DNA from: an uncultured Clostridia bacterium
Lineage (GTDB): Bacteria; Bacillota; Clostridia; UBA1381; UMGS1253
DNA: 19,191 nucleotides
Direction: 5' to 3'
Assembly (NCBI GenBank): GCA_934456295.1
Contig: CAKSHB010000026.1
Location: forward strand, 1 to 19,191
Shown one piece after another: positions 1 to 7,624 of the stretch. The notes under the pieces were generated by a model. It did no database searches, was not told the origin of the DNA, and saw only the letters and a program-made list of their open reading frames with translations. The position numbers and the translations under genes are program-made. How positions within the stretch are numbered: the stretch's first letter is position 1; every line of letters begins with the position of its first letter.

Positions 1-211
1 GTTTGGACGCAAAACATTATATCATATTTGGAGTTCATTTTCTTATTTTTTTGTCACCCATCAATTGTATCACAACAACTGACCAAAATTTGACAAACAA
101 AAATCGGTGCAAATCCTTGTATGATAAATACTGTGTTTGACAGAGATAATTTCTTATAAGTAATTTTACAACGCACAAATTAAAATAGAGATTAATAAAA
201 GAGTGATATTT
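1..211. other. AT-rich upstream region, no gene seen
   Basis: This AT-rich stretch has no convincing open reading frame on either strand. It contains TTGACA-like hexamers near 90-95 and 137-142, but neither has a well-spaced -10 box. The useful regulatory signals begin at about 202. Any gene to the left lies outside the window. Confidence 0.4.
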
Positions 212-269
212 TTGACCTGATTATTGCGGAAATTGTCTTGAACAGCGACGGGATTTGTCCTATAATACA
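202..269 (+). promoter_or_regulatory. AraC-type operator and promoter of the YgjV-family gene
   Basis: The -35 TTGAAC (238-243) and -10 TATAAT (261-266) are separated by 17 bp. Upstream are two direct repeats, TTGACCTG (212-219) and TTGTCTTG (233-240), which start exactly 21 bp apart; the second overlaps the -35 box. The block AGTGATATTTTTG (202-214) and the 17 bases over the -10 (253-269) recur with identical spacing in front of the beta-propeller gene at 1650-1717. Direct half-sites two helical turns apart, with one abutting the -35, are the usual arrangement for activation by AraC-family proteins. Binding itself is inferred. Confidence 0.7.
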
Positions 270-311
270 TTAAGAACAGTTTGTTGAGATGTGTATTGCG
301 GGGTGAAAACG

Positions 312-848
312 ATGTCGGAAAGCACGCTGTTAAATATTTTAGCGCAGGTTTTGGGACTCGGCGGAACATATATGTTATTTACACTGTATCAGCAAAAGGA
401 GAGAAAGAAGCTTCTTTTGCGCAAGCTGTGCGCAGATGTTTTATGGGGAATACACTATGTTTGTCTTGGCGCAGTGGCGGGCGCAATTCCTAATATTATG
501 GGAGTTTTCAGGGAAATAGTTTTTATGAACAGTGATAAAAAATGGGCAAAATCACTGATATGGCCGGCTGTATTTATTATTGTGAGCTGGATTTTGGCAA
601 TTATTTCGTGGAAGTCAGCACTCAGCCTTTTACCTATGTGTGCATCAACCTTAGTCACTATATCGCTTTGGGTCAAAAGTCCAAAGCTGACAAGACTTTT
701 GACTGTTCCAGTTTGTACGGCTTTCATTATATATGATATTTTTGTCGGCTCGTATGCGGGGATAATTAACGAATCAATATCGCTCGTATCAATCATTATT
801 GCATTTTTCAGAAATGATTACAAAGGTCATTCCGCAGATGCGGAATGA
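312..848 (+). CDS. YgjV-family inner membrane protein
   Basis: A 178-residue hydrophobic protein with about five or six membrane segments: roughly residues 7-28, 40-70, 82-100, 105-124 and two between 130 and 168. Length and pattern fit the YgjV family of small bacterial membrane proteins, whose substrate and role are unknown. I chose the ATG at 312 because GGGGTG lies 7 bases upstream; the GTG at 291 has no ribosome binding site. The last codons and the stop form the 5' arm of a terminator hairpin. The promoter matches that of the beta-propeller gene, so it is probably co-regulated with it by the adjacent AraC-family protein. A role in uptake of a sugar or related compound is inference from that context only. 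Confidence 0.75.
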   Translation: MSESTLLNILAQVLGLGGTYMLFTLYQQKERKKLLLRKLCADVLWGIHYVCLGAVAGAIPNIMGVFREIVFMNSDKKWAKSLIWPAVFIIVSWILAIISWKSALSLLPMCASTLVTISLWVKSPKLTRLLTVPVCTAFIIYDIFVGSYAGIINESISLVSIIIAFFRNDYKGHSADAE

Positions 849-853
849 CCTTT
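822..853. terminator. Bidirectional terminator between convergent genes
   Basis: A perfect 14-bp inverted repeat, AAAGGTCATTCCGC (822-835) and its complement (840-853), with a 4-base loop. It sits between the convergent YgjV-like and AraC genes. The 5' arm lies in the last codons of the YgjV-like gene, and its stop codon (846-848) lies in the 3' arm. The arms begin and end with A/T runs as in a bidirectional intrinsic terminator, although the T-tract is short. Confidence 0.7.
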
Positions 854-856
854 AAT

Positions 857-1636
857 TTACGAAAAATTCTTTTTATATTCTTTCGGGGTTGTTCCCATAT
901 GTTTAAAAAATGCACGGTTAAATGTTCTGATACTGCCAAAGCCGCTGCGCTGTGCCGCCTCGGTAACGGTTATATTATCTTGGCGCATCAGCAGGGCGGC
1001 TTCGTTAATACGAAGAATGTTTATATAGCTCCGAAAGTTTATTTTCAGCTTGCAGCAAAATATATGCGATATATAGCTTTTGCTGACAAACAGAGCACTC
1101 GCAACATCTGTCAGCGTAATATCCGAGCGAAAATTCTGTTTGCAATAGTCAAAAATTTTAATTATAATACTGTCATTCAGAGCCTTGCGTTCTTCAAACT
1201 CGCATAATTCAAGCAGCTTGCCGGCAAGCAGAAGAAGGTAAGCTTTTTGAACAGGCGCCGATGATGATTTATATGACAGCAGAATTTCCCCTGCAAGTGC
1301 GCCGAGGCTCGTTTTTGATACTTTCTCGTATTTTATAACAGGAGATTTTGGACGTTCATTTTTTAATATCGGAATAAGGTCGGGTACAGTGTCGGGACTG
1401 AATATGAATTTTCCGACGTCAACATCATTTTCAAGGGTGTAGCTATGTACAACATCGGGGAATATGATAACAAAATCACCTGCGGACAGCATATAGCTCA
1501 GACCGTCCGCCATAAGCGATGCGCTGCCGCGAAAAAGTGTAATGATTTCGACCTCATCATGCAGATGGGGGGCAAAGCATATTTTTTGATTATGTATAAT
1601 TTGGGGTTCTGTGTGATACTGATGAAAGTAATTCAT
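857..1636 (-). CDS. AraC-family transcriptional regulator
   Basis: A 259-residue protein with an N-terminal cupin-type ligand-binding domain (roughly residues 15-110, with HDEVEI and the GDFVIIFPDVVHSY strand typical of this fold). A C-terminal double helix-turn-helix of the AraC type follows (about 160-255: ITLTDVASALFVSKSYISHIF, then ITVTEAAQRSGFGSIRTFNRAF and TTPKEYK). The start is the ATG at 1636, preceded by GGGAGAG 4 bases upstream; the in-frame TTG at 1648 lacks such a site. It is divergent from the beta-propeller gene and convergent with the YgjV-like gene. Paired direct repeats upstream of both neighbours are its likely targets. The inducer is unknown but, given the propeller neighbour, may be a carbohydrate. 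Confidence 0.88.
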   Translation of the reverse strand: MNYFHQYHTEPQIIHNQKICFAPHLHDEVEIITLFRGSASLMADGLSYMLSAGDFVIIFPDVVHSYTLENDVDVGKFIFSPDTVPDLIPILKNERPKSPVIKYEKVSKTSLGALAGEILLSYKSSSAPVQKAYLLLLAGKLLELCEFEERKALNDSIIIKIFDYCKQNFRSDITLTDVASALFVSKSYISHIFCCKLKINFRSYINILRINEAALLMRQDNITVTEAAQRSGFGSIRTFNRAFFKHMGTTPKEYKKNFS

Positions 1637-1649
1637 AATCTCTCCCAAA

Positions 1650-1717
1650 AGTGATATTTTTGGCTTGTTTGTTGTTTTATTTGACTTGTATTATATCATA
1701 ATTTGTCCTATAATACA
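1650..1717 (+). promoter_or_regulatory. AraC-type operator and promoter of the beta-propeller gene
   Basis: The -35 TTGTAT (1686-1691) and -10 TATAAT (1709-1714) are 17 bp apart. Direct repeats TTGGCTTG (1660-1667) and TTGACTTG (1681-1688) start 21 bp apart, the second overlapping the -35. The AGTGATATTTTTG block (1650-1662) and the block ATTTGTCCTATAATACA (1701-1717) match those before the YgjV-like gene at the same 59-base offset to the -10. Confidence 0.72.
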
Positions 1718-1718
1718 A
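1690..1718 (-). promoter_or_regulatory. Divergent promoter of the AraC-family gene
   Basis: On the minus strand TTGTAT (1713-1718) and TATAAT (1690-1695) are separated by 17 bp. These hexamers are the complements of the opposite promoter's -10 and -35 because TTGTATTATA (1686-1695) and TATAATACAA (1709-1718) form a perfect inverted repeat. The two promoters therefore occupy the same ~30 bp face to face and should exclude each other. Confidence 0.55.
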
Positions 1719-1753
1719 GAAAAAGTTATGGTTTTTCGGAAAGGAAGAATAAT

Positions 1754-2989
1754 ATGAGCGTGATTGTGAAAAAGGAAGCTGCGGAAAGCAATATTTTTAA
1801 AGCAAATATAGCAACAGATAAAGAGCATAAGTTTACTCCCGAGGCGCCGATAATGATGTACAACGGATACATTGTGCCGGGAGATGATGAAAAAGCAAAG
1901 GAACTCGGAAACAGGTGTGCCTGCGAGATAAAGAAAAATATAATTGCGGATTTTGAAAGAAGCGCAGATTATTGCAAAAAGAACAATGAATCTGAACCCG
2001 ATTTAATGGTACACGTTTCGACGTTCAAGATAATAGACGGCATTATATATATGACATATTATGCAAATACGGGAACGGATGCGGAGGATCCGAGCAAACA
2101 GGAGGCAAGGCTTGCTTTTTGTCCGCTTGACAACCCTGCCGATATGACGATAGTTCAAATCCAAAAGGTCGGAGATATGCTTGACGGCAAGAAAATCGAC
2201 GCGTTATATGACACAATTTTGCTTTATAAGGGCGGCGACGAAATTTACATATTATGGACTGCGTCCGTGGATAAACTGTATTACAGATTTTATTGCACAT
2301 TCAGCATTTCCAAAAAAACATTGAGTGCGATAAGACCCAACAGGTTCAAGGTGGGAGAGGTTACAAACGATTTCAGCATGGACGGAATAAAGGAGGCGCT
2401 TGCCTTTAATGACATTCCGTATAAGACTATGTTTGCGGATATAGGTATTATGCAGAAGCTTTCGGTGCGGGTTGAAAACGGCGAGGAATATTACTATACC
2501 GGAGCATATTCGGGGTATTTTAACTGTATTATAAAGAGCAAGGATTTTATAACGTGGGAATATGTTTCGACACCCGATTTTATAAATCTTTCGATGTGGG
2601 AAAACGCAACCTATGTTATAGACAGTAAATGCTATTATTTTGTGCGTCAGCACGAATGTATGCAAGGCTTTTTAACCTGCTATGATTTGGCTGAGGATAA
2701 ATGGGAAACGCCTTGCGTGATACGTGATACCCAGTCGCGTTCGGATTTTGTTTTTTATAATAACGAACTTTATTTAATTCATGCGCCGATAGACCGTAAC
2801 GGCTTTGGAATAATAAAGGTAAACAGAGATAATCTCAGCAAAAGCGAGGTCGTGTTTGTTTCGGAAATGAAAGAGAGTATGTTTTATCCGTATACCGACA
2901 TTTACGGAGATGACGCATATATTTCATATACGGTTGACCGAAAGCATATAAGGCTGTCAAAGTTCAATTTAAAGAATTACATTAAGTAA
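1754..2989 (+). CDS. Beta-propeller protein resembling glycoside hydrolases/sialidases
   Basis: A 411-residue soluble protein without a signal peptide. It contains repeated beta-strand blades of the type found in five-bladed propeller glycosidases and sialidase-like proteins. Examples are segments such as KDFITWEYVSTPDF, NLSMWENATYVID, DKWETPCVIRD and SRSDFVFYNNELYLIHAP, each a strand-turn-strand with conserved Trp/Asp. I cannot place it in a numbered GH family or identify catalytic residues with confidence. The start is the ATG at 1754 with AAGGAAG upstream; an in-frame TTG at 1703 would overlap the -10 box. It shares its operator with the YgjV-like gene, so intracellular processing of a glycan or sugar derivative under AraC control is a reasonable inference. 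Confidence 0.6.
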   Translation: MSVIVKKEAAESNIFKANIATDKEHKFTPEAPIMMYNGYIVPGDDEKAKELGNRCACEIKKNIIADFERSADYCKKNNESEPDLMVHVSTFKIIDGIIYMTYYANTGTDAEDPSKQEARLAFCPLDNPADMTIVQIQKVGDMLDGKKIDALYDTILLYKGGDEIYILWTASVDKLYYRFYCTFSISKKTLSAIRPNRFKVGEVTNDFSMDGIKEALAFNDIPYKTMFADIGIMQKLSVRVENGEEYYYTGAYSGYFNCIIKSKDFITWEYVSTPDFINLSMWENATYVIDSKCYYFVRQHECMQGFLTCYDLAEDKWETPCVIRDTQSRSDFVFYNNELYLIHAPIDRNGFGIIKVNRDNLSKSEVVFVSEMKESMFYPYTDIYGDDAYISYTVDRKHIRLSKFNLKNYIK

Positions 2990-3048
2990 CAATGGCTTAT
3001 CAGATGTATAACATTCCCTTTTAATCAAAACCGCTTGTTTTGTAAAAA

Positions 3049-3097
3049 CCCCATTTGTCCGATGTTTCTTACATCGGGCAGATGGGGGCATTTTGTT
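3049..3097 (+). terminator. Intrinsic terminator after the propeller gene
   Basis: The arms 3049-3065 (beginning CCCCATTTGTCC) and 3071-3087 form a 17-bp stem with two G-U pairs and a 5-base loop. A T-rich run (ATTTTGTTT) follows. It lies 60 bases after the propeller gene stop. Confidence 0.85.
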
Positions 3098-3142
3098 TAC
3101 ACTAAATTAAACAATATTCAACAGAAAAAAGAATTGATAGTT

Positions 3143-3163
3143 TTTTGACTACATTTTGACTAC
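3143..3163. repeat. Tandem direct repeat TTTTGACTAC
   Basis: Two copies of TTTTGACTAC (3143-3152 and 3154-3163) are separated by one base. They lie ~108 bp beyond the 3' end of the tRNA-Gly gene. Arm-type sites of tyrosine recombinases often look like this beside tRNA genes used as attachment sites, but no integrase is visible here. Treated as a possible vestige only. Confidence 0.4.
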
Positions 3164-3204
3164 CGTTTTTATGTATTTTAATGTTTTAAAATGTTCGGCT
3201 TTGT

Positions 3205-3264
3205 ATGGACAAAAACAAAAAGAAACCGCATGAGAACAGCGTTTGCACCGTTCTCATGCGGTTT
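3205..3264 (-). terminator. Intrinsic terminator after tRNA-Gly
   Basis: AAACCGCATGAGAAC (3223-3237) and its perfect complement (3250-3264) form a 15-bp stem with a 12-base loop. On the minus strand the stem is followed by TTTCTTTTTGTTTTTG. It begins 7 bases after the tRNA 3' CCA. Confidence 0.9.
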
Positions 3265-3270
3265 TTGGCG

Positions 3271-3344
3271 TGGAGCGGGTAAAGGGAGTCGAACCCTCCT
3301 ATCTTGCTTGGGAAGCAAGTGTTCTACCGATGAACTATACCCGC
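3271..3344 (-). tRNA. tRNA-Gly (anticodon CCC)
   Basis: Read on the minus strand, the acceptor arms GCGGGTA and TACCCGC pair fully, with discriminator U and an encoded CCA (3271-3273). The anticodon stem is CTTGC/GCAAG with loop TTCCCAA, giving anticodon CCC, which reads GGG. The T arm is GAGGG-TTCGACT-CCCTT. A U discriminator is normal for bacterial tRNA-Gly. A promoter (3370-3397) and a strong terminator (3205-3264) flank it, so it is a single-gene unit. Confidence 0.96.
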
Positions 3345-3369
3345 ATATGTAAAATACCACAATAGATAT

Positions 3370-3397
3370 TTTATACCATCGGGCGGCTGTTTGTCAA
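3370..3397 (-). promoter_or_regulatory. Promoter of tRNA-Gly
   Basis: On the minus strand a consensus -35 TTGACA (3392-3397) is followed after 16 bp by TATAAA (3370-3375). It lies 26 bp upstream of the mature tRNA 5' end, as expected for a strong stable-RNA promoter. Confidence 0.85.
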
Positions 3398-3415
3398 GCT
3401 GTACGCCCAAAATTT

Positions 3416-3432
3416 GCCGAATAAAAATCGGC
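3416..3432 (-). terminator. Weak hairpin after the EamA gene
   Basis: GCCGA (3416-3420) and TCGGC (3428-3432) form a short stem with a T-rich loop just past the EamA stop, with AAATTTT after it on the minus strand. It is a poor match to an intrinsic terminator, so read-through into the tRNA is possible. Confidence 0.3.
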
Positions 3433-3436
3433 GGCA

Positions 3437-4321
3437 TTATTCTATGTTTTTCTTTTTAAACAGAAAAGACAGTTTTGTTTCGGATATGACAACAGCAACA
3501 AAAATCAGCGCAAATCCAAAAACGAGCTTCGGAGTAAGCGATTCATAGCCCAAAATTACGCTGAACAGCACGCCGAATACCGACTCAAGACTGAGAAGGA
3601 TTGCCGCGGCGGACGGGTTTGTGTACTTTTGCCCCACATTTTGCAGACACAGCGCGCCTGCGGTGCAGAATACGCAAAGATACACAACCCCCCACAAAGC
3701 TTCACTGCCGACTGCCGAGGGGATTGTTTCCGAGCAAAGCGATGTTATCCATGAAAACACCGAGGCATAGAAAAACTGAAGTATGGTTATAACAATAGGG
3801 TCTTTATCTTTTCCGAAGATTGAAACCGCGACAAGATGGGCGGCATAAAACACACCGCCGATGAGCGTGAGGGCGTCGCCGAAACCGACGGTAAACGCCT
3901 GTGTGAGCGATACAAGCCCTATGCCGGCAATACAGAGAAATGCCGCGAGAAAATTATAAATATCGGGGCGCTTTTTCGTAAGTCCCCAGAACATAAACGG
4001 CACAATGACGCAGTATATCGCCGTCAGAAATGCGTTTTTGCCGGGCGTCGTGTCGGTAATTCCGATGGTCTGGGTCGAATATGCACAAAACAGCATAAAT
4101 CCGATTATTGCGCCCTGCCACAGGTATGAGAGGTTAATTTTTTTGAGCTTTTTCATAAAAACTATGCCCAAAATTATCCAGCCTGCGGAAAAACGCACCG
4201 CTATAAGAAAATTCGGCGGAAGTGCGTCGACAGTATCTTTTACAATAATAAAAGAGCTGCCCCATATGAGTGCGGCGGAAAACAGCGCCAACTTTGCAAG
4301 AAGGCTTTTTGTGCGGTTCAT
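3437..4321 (-). CDS. EamA/DMT-superfamily transporter
   Basis: A 294-residue protein with about ten membrane helices in two repeated EamA halves, the usual size for drug/metabolite exporters. Typical markers are LALFSAALIWGSSFIIVK near the N-terminus and SLESVFGVLFSVILGYESLT in the second half, the place where this family carries its E-x-V-F/A-type motif. The start is the ATG at 4321, with AAAGGGACG upstream; a longer start at 4351 has no ribosome binding site. Substrates of these exporters (amino acids, nucleotides, toxins) cannot be told from sequence. It is divergent from nadK. Confidence 0.9.
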   Translation of the reverse strand: MNRTKSLLAKLALFSAALIWGSSFIIVKDTVDALPPNFLIAVRFSAGWIILGIVFMKKLKKINLSYLWQGAIIGFMLFCAYSTQTIGITDTTPGKNAFLTAIYCVIVPFMFWGLTKKRPDIYNFLAAFLCIAGIGLVSLTQAFTVGFGDALTLIGGVFYAAHLVAVSIFGKDKDPIVITILQFFYASVFSWITSLCSETIPSAVGSEALWGVVYLCVFCTAGALCLQNVGQKYTNPSAAAILLSLESVFGVLFSVILGYESLTPKLVFGFALIFVAVVISETKLSFLFKKKNIE

Positions 4322-4380
4322 GTATATCGTCCCTTTCGGATGTATAATCAAATTTATGAATAAATAAACATCTGCATATT

Positions 4381-4409
4381 ATTTTAACATGGGGGCAAAA
4401 AAAAATCAA
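4381..4409 (-). promoter_or_regulatory. Candidate promoter of the EamA gene
   Basis: On the minus strand TTGATT (4404-4409) and TAAAAT (4381-4386) are 17 bp apart, about 60 bp upstream of the start codon. Confidence 0.5.
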
Positions 4410-4444
4410 CAAACAAGATTAACAACTTTAATTTTAATTTTCTC

Positions 4445-4473
4445 TTGCGCTTAGGCAAAGATTTATATATAAT
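4445..4473 (+). promoter_or_regulatory. Promoter of the nadK-argR-recN unit
   Basis: TTGCGC (4445-4450) and TATAAT (4468-4473) are separated by 17 bp, 32 bp before the GTG start of nadK. This is the only good promoter seen ahead of the gene cluster. Confidence 0.6.
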
Positions 4474-4505
4474 ATACATAAGAACGTTACGGGAAGTGAT
4501 TATGG

Positions 4506-5369
4506 GTGAAAAGTATTGCTTTGTTTCCCAATGTGCAGCGCGACAAAGATTATAAATATACAAAAGAGCTTATCAAAATTATCGGCTCGCGCGCAAAAGT
4601 GGCCGTGTCGGAAAAGCACCGCGGAGCGCTTGAAGGCGTGTGCTATGCCCATGACGGCGATACCGCACGCGTCGCAGACGCGGCAATTGCGCTCGGCGGC
4701 GACGGCACAATGCTTTCGGCGGCAGGAGAGGCGGCATGTTTCGGCATACCGATTTTGGGCATAAATCTCGGGCATCTCGGCTTTTTGGCGGAAATTGAGC
4801 CGGCGCATATGAAAACTGCTGCAGACTGCCTTCTTTCGGGAGATTTTAAAATTGAGCAGCGTGCAATGATATGCTGCAAGGTTATGCGCGAGGGAGAATG
4901 TATAGATACGTTTCATGCGCTGAATGATATTGTCATATCAAGAGCGTCGTTTGCAAGACTGCTCAGCATGCGTACCGCTATTGACGGGACACATCTTCTC
5001 GACTCATTTGTTGCCGACGGAGTTATATTTGCAACGCCCACCGGCTCTACGGCATATTCGCTTTCGGCGGGCGGACCGATACTTGACCCTTCGCTGGAGG
5101 CGATGGTGATTACGCCTGTATGTGCACATACAATGCATACACGCCCGATGGCGGTGCCGTTTACAAGAAAAATAAGCGTGAGCCTCGGTGATGACTGTGA
5201 GGAGGGAGCTTTTCTGAGCGCTGACGGCAGACATGGGGTAAACATAGCTAAGGGCGATATAATAACGCTCACAAAATCGCAGCGCACAACAAAGCTGATA
5301 AAGATAATGCCGGCAACATTCTATGACACAATACGAAGGAAGCTTAATGAGCGCGGCAGCGAAAGATAA
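4506..5369 (+). CDS. nadK: NAD kinase
   Basis: A 287-residue protein that phosphorylates NAD to NADP using ATP or polyphosphate in the cytosol. The diagnostic motifs are all present: LGGDGTML (catalytic GGDG, about residues 63-70), NLGHLGFLAEIE, LNDIVISR, and TPTGSTAYSLSAGGPI of the NAD-binding domain. The start is GTG at 4506 with GGGAAG nine bases upstream; the nearby ATG at 4502 is in another frame. It leads the conserved nadK-argR-recN order common in Clostridia and Bacilli. The hemolysin-like tlyA gene that often precedes nadK is absent here, replaced by a divergent EamA gene. Confidence 0.97.
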   Translation: MKSIALFPNVQRDKDYKYTKELIKIIGSRAKVAVSEKHRGALEGVCYAHDGDTARVADAAIALGGDGTMLSAAGEAACFGIPILGINLGHLGFLAEIEPAHMKTAADCLLSGDFKIEQRAMICCKVMREGECIDTFHALNDIVISRASFARLLSMRTAIDGTHLLDSFVADGVIFATPTGSTAYSLSAGGPILDPSLEAMVITPVCAHTMHTRPMAVPFTRKISVSLGDDCEEGAFLSADGRHGVNIAKGDIITLTKSQRTTKLIKIMPATFYDTIRRKLNERGSER

Positions 5370-5425
5370 AGAGCGTGATGCAGAGATGAGAGGCAGATTT
5401 TAATTAAGAGGAGATTTAATATAAA

Positions 5426-5878
5426 ATGAAAAACAAAAGGCATGCAAAAATACTGGATATAATTTCACAGTCAGACACGGTTACACAGAGCGAGCTTACA
5501 GAAAAGCTGCGCGAGTGCGGCTTTAATGTTACACAGGCGACGGTGTCGCGCGACATAAAGGAGCTTGGCATAGTTAAGGTGTCTGTAGGCACAAACGGTT
5601 ACAAATATGCTATGCCGGCGAATGTTGTTGCGCATACGTCAAAGCATATGACAATATTTGCGCAGTCGGTCATAAGCGTGGAATATGCGCTTCACACAAT
5701 AATCATCAAAACGCTGTCGGGCATGGCACAGGCTGCCGGAGCGGCGATTGACAGCTCAATCGGAAACAAAATTCTCGGTTCGATTGCCGGCGATGACACG
5801 ATTATAATTGTGACAAAGTCGGAAGAGTGCGCATGCGAGCTTACGAAGGTTCTGCGCGAAATGCAGGAAGGCAAATAG
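5426..5878 (+). CDS. argR: Arginine repressor ArgR
   Basis: A 150-residue protein of standard ArgR/AhrC length. The N-terminal winged helix includes TQSELTEKLRECGFNVTQAT followed by VSRDIKELGIVKV, the family signature for DNA recognition. The C-terminal oligomerisation and arginine-binding domain carries GMAQAAGAAID and IAGDDTIIIV, where the paired aspartates contact arginine. It represses arginine biosynthesis and activates catabolism when arginine is bound. An AGAGGAG site precedes the ATG. It is followed 17 bases later by recN, so the two are probably co-transcribed. No ARG box was recognised in the window. Confidence 0.96.
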   Translation: MKNKRHAKILDIISQSDTVTQSELTEKLRECGFNVTQATVSRDIKELGIVKVSVGTNGYKYAMPANVVAHTSKHMTIFAQSVISVEYALHTIIIKTLSGMAQAAGAAIDSSIGNKILGSIAGDDTIIIVTKSEECACELTKVLREMQEGK

Positions 5879-5895
5879 ACGGCGGAGGTGAGCGT

Positions 5896-7578
5896 ATGCT
5901 TACGCAGTTACACATAAAAAATATTGCCGTAATTGATGAAAGCGACGTTGAGTTCGGCAGCGGGCTGAATGTTCTGACGGGCGAAACGGGCGCAGGCAAA
6001 TCGATAGTTATAGATTCGATAAATATGATTTTGGGCGAGCGCGGCGGACGCGGACTTGTGCGCCATGGGTGCGACAGTGCGCTGATACAGGCGTCGTTTG
6101 AAACGCGCTCAAAAAAGGCGCTGGAGCTTGCGGAGGATTATGACGCATGCGATGATGACGGCGGAATTGTGCTGACAAGAAAGATAAGCGAGTCGGGAAA
6201 GAACGTATGCCGTCTTAACGGTGCGCTTGTTACTTCGGCAGCATTAAAAGAGCTTGGGGCGCATCTGATTGACATACATGGACAGCATGATAACCAAAAG
6301 CTTCTTACGCCTGCAAAGCATATTGATTTTCTGGACGGATTTGCGGGGGAAAAAGCAGAAACGGCAAAAAGTAAATATATACAGAAATATACCGAATATA
6401 CAAATCTGAAAAAGAGGCTGGAGGAGCTTGAAAACGGTGAAGAAAAAAGGCTCGAACGCATTGAATTTCTGAGATTTCGCTGTGATGAGCTTGAAAAGGC
6501 GGTGCTTCGTGAGGGCGAGGAGGAGGAGCTTTTGGCACAGGAAAAGCTGCTTGCAAACGCGGAGGAGATAATAAGAGCGCTGTCTGAGGCATACACCGTT
6601 CTGTATGACGGCGAATTTACGGTTTATGATGCGCTTTCATCGGCATCAGGCAGAGTTTCGGACGCTGCCGCATATGATGAGGAAATGGAGGAAACGGCAA
6701 GCGAGCTTTCCGACATATTATACAGAGTGGGCGATATTGCTTCCGCTGTGCGCTCAAAGCGCGATTCGCTCGATTTTGACCCCGAAAGGCTTATTGAGGT
6801 ACAGGAGAGGCTGGCGCTGATATCCTCGCTCAAACGCAAATACGGCGGTGAGGTTTCGGATATTCTGGCGCAGTATGAAAAAATGAGCGGAGAGCTTGAC
6901 AGCCTTACAGACGGCGGCGAAAATGCCGAAAGCGTGCGTATGCGCCTCGGAGAGTGCGAAAAGGAACTGGAGGAGCGCGCAAAAAATCTTACACAGGTTC
7001 GCATGAGTGCAAAAGAGCGGCTTGAAAAGCTTGTGGAGAGGGAGCTTGGCGACCTTGATATGGAACGCGTAAAATTTGAGGTTTTTGCAGAGCAAGGGCA
7101 GTATTGTGCAAACGGGCGCGACAGCGTGGAATTTATGATTGCGACAAACCCGGGCGAGCCGTTAAAACCGCTCTCGAAAATTGCTTCGGGCGGCGAATTG
7201 TCGCGCATTATGCTTGCGCTCAAAACCGTGCTGGCTGACAGCGATGATGTTGAAACGCTGATATTTGATGAAATTGATACGGGTGTGTCGGGACGAGCTG
7301 CGGGGAAAATTGCCGCAAAGCTCTGCAAGATAGCAAAACGGCGCCAGGTGATATGCATTACGCACCTTGCGCAGATTGCGTGTGCGGCAGACAGCCATTA
7401 TCTGATAAAGAAGGAAACCGACGAAAAATCGTCATCTACGCATATAGAGCTGCTTGATGAGAGGCAGCGTGCGGAGGAACTGTCGCGCATACTCGGCGGA
7501 CTTACGGTTACGGAAACAACGCGCACGCATGCGAGGGAGCTTTTGCATGAGGCGGCGGCGATGAAGGCGGACTTATGA
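5896..7578 (+). CDS. recN: DNA repair ATPase RecN
   Basis: A 560-residue SMC-like protein of normal length that acts early in double-strand break repair by recombination. The Walker A GETGAGKS is at about residues 29-36. A central coiled coil with a short linker spans about residues 155-365. The C-terminal ABC signature ASGGELSRIMLALK is followed by Walker B TLIFDEIDTGVSG and the ITHLAQIA switch region. The ATG at 5896 has GGAGGTG five bases upstream and starts the family's usual MLTQLHIKNIAVID; a longer frame opening inside argR is not needed. Confidence 0.97.
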   Translation: MLTQLHIKNIAVIDESDVEFGSGLNVLTGETGAGKSIVIDSINMILGERGGRGLVRHGCDSALIQASFETRSKKALELAEDYDACDDDGGIVLTRKISESGKNVCRLNGALVTSAALKELGAHLIDIHGQHDNQKLLTPAKHIDFLDGFAGEKAETAKSKYIQKYTEYTNLKKRLEELENGEEKRLERIEFLRFRCDELEKAVLREGEEEELLAQEKLLANAEEIIRALSEAYTVLYDGEFTVYDALSSASGRVSDAAAYDEEMEETASELSDILYRVGDIASAVRSKRDSLDFDPERLIEVQERLALISSLKRKYGGEVSDILAQYEKMSGELDSLTDGGENAESVRMRLGECEKELEERAKNLTQVRMSAKERLEKLVERELGDLDMERVKFEVFAEQGQYCANGRDSVEFMIATNPGEPLKPLSKIASGGELSRIMLALKTVLADSDDVETLIFDEIDTGVSGRAAGKIAAKLCKIAKRRQVICITHLAQIACAADSHYLIKKETDEKSSSTHIELLDERQRAEELSRILGGLTVTETTRTHARELLHEAAAMKADL

Positions 7579-7624
7579 CGGTTTGCCATGTATTAAAAAA
7601 TACGGATTTGGAGAGTAATCATAT

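Noticed and set aside
166..369. A 67-codon minus-strand frame over the first promoter
   Set aside because: It overlaps the promoter and start of the YgjV-like gene, has no ribosome binding site, and its composition is not protein-like.
6624..7358. A 244-codon minus-strand frame inside recN
   Set aside because: The translation is a Ser-rich shadow of the coiled-coil coding sequence of recN.
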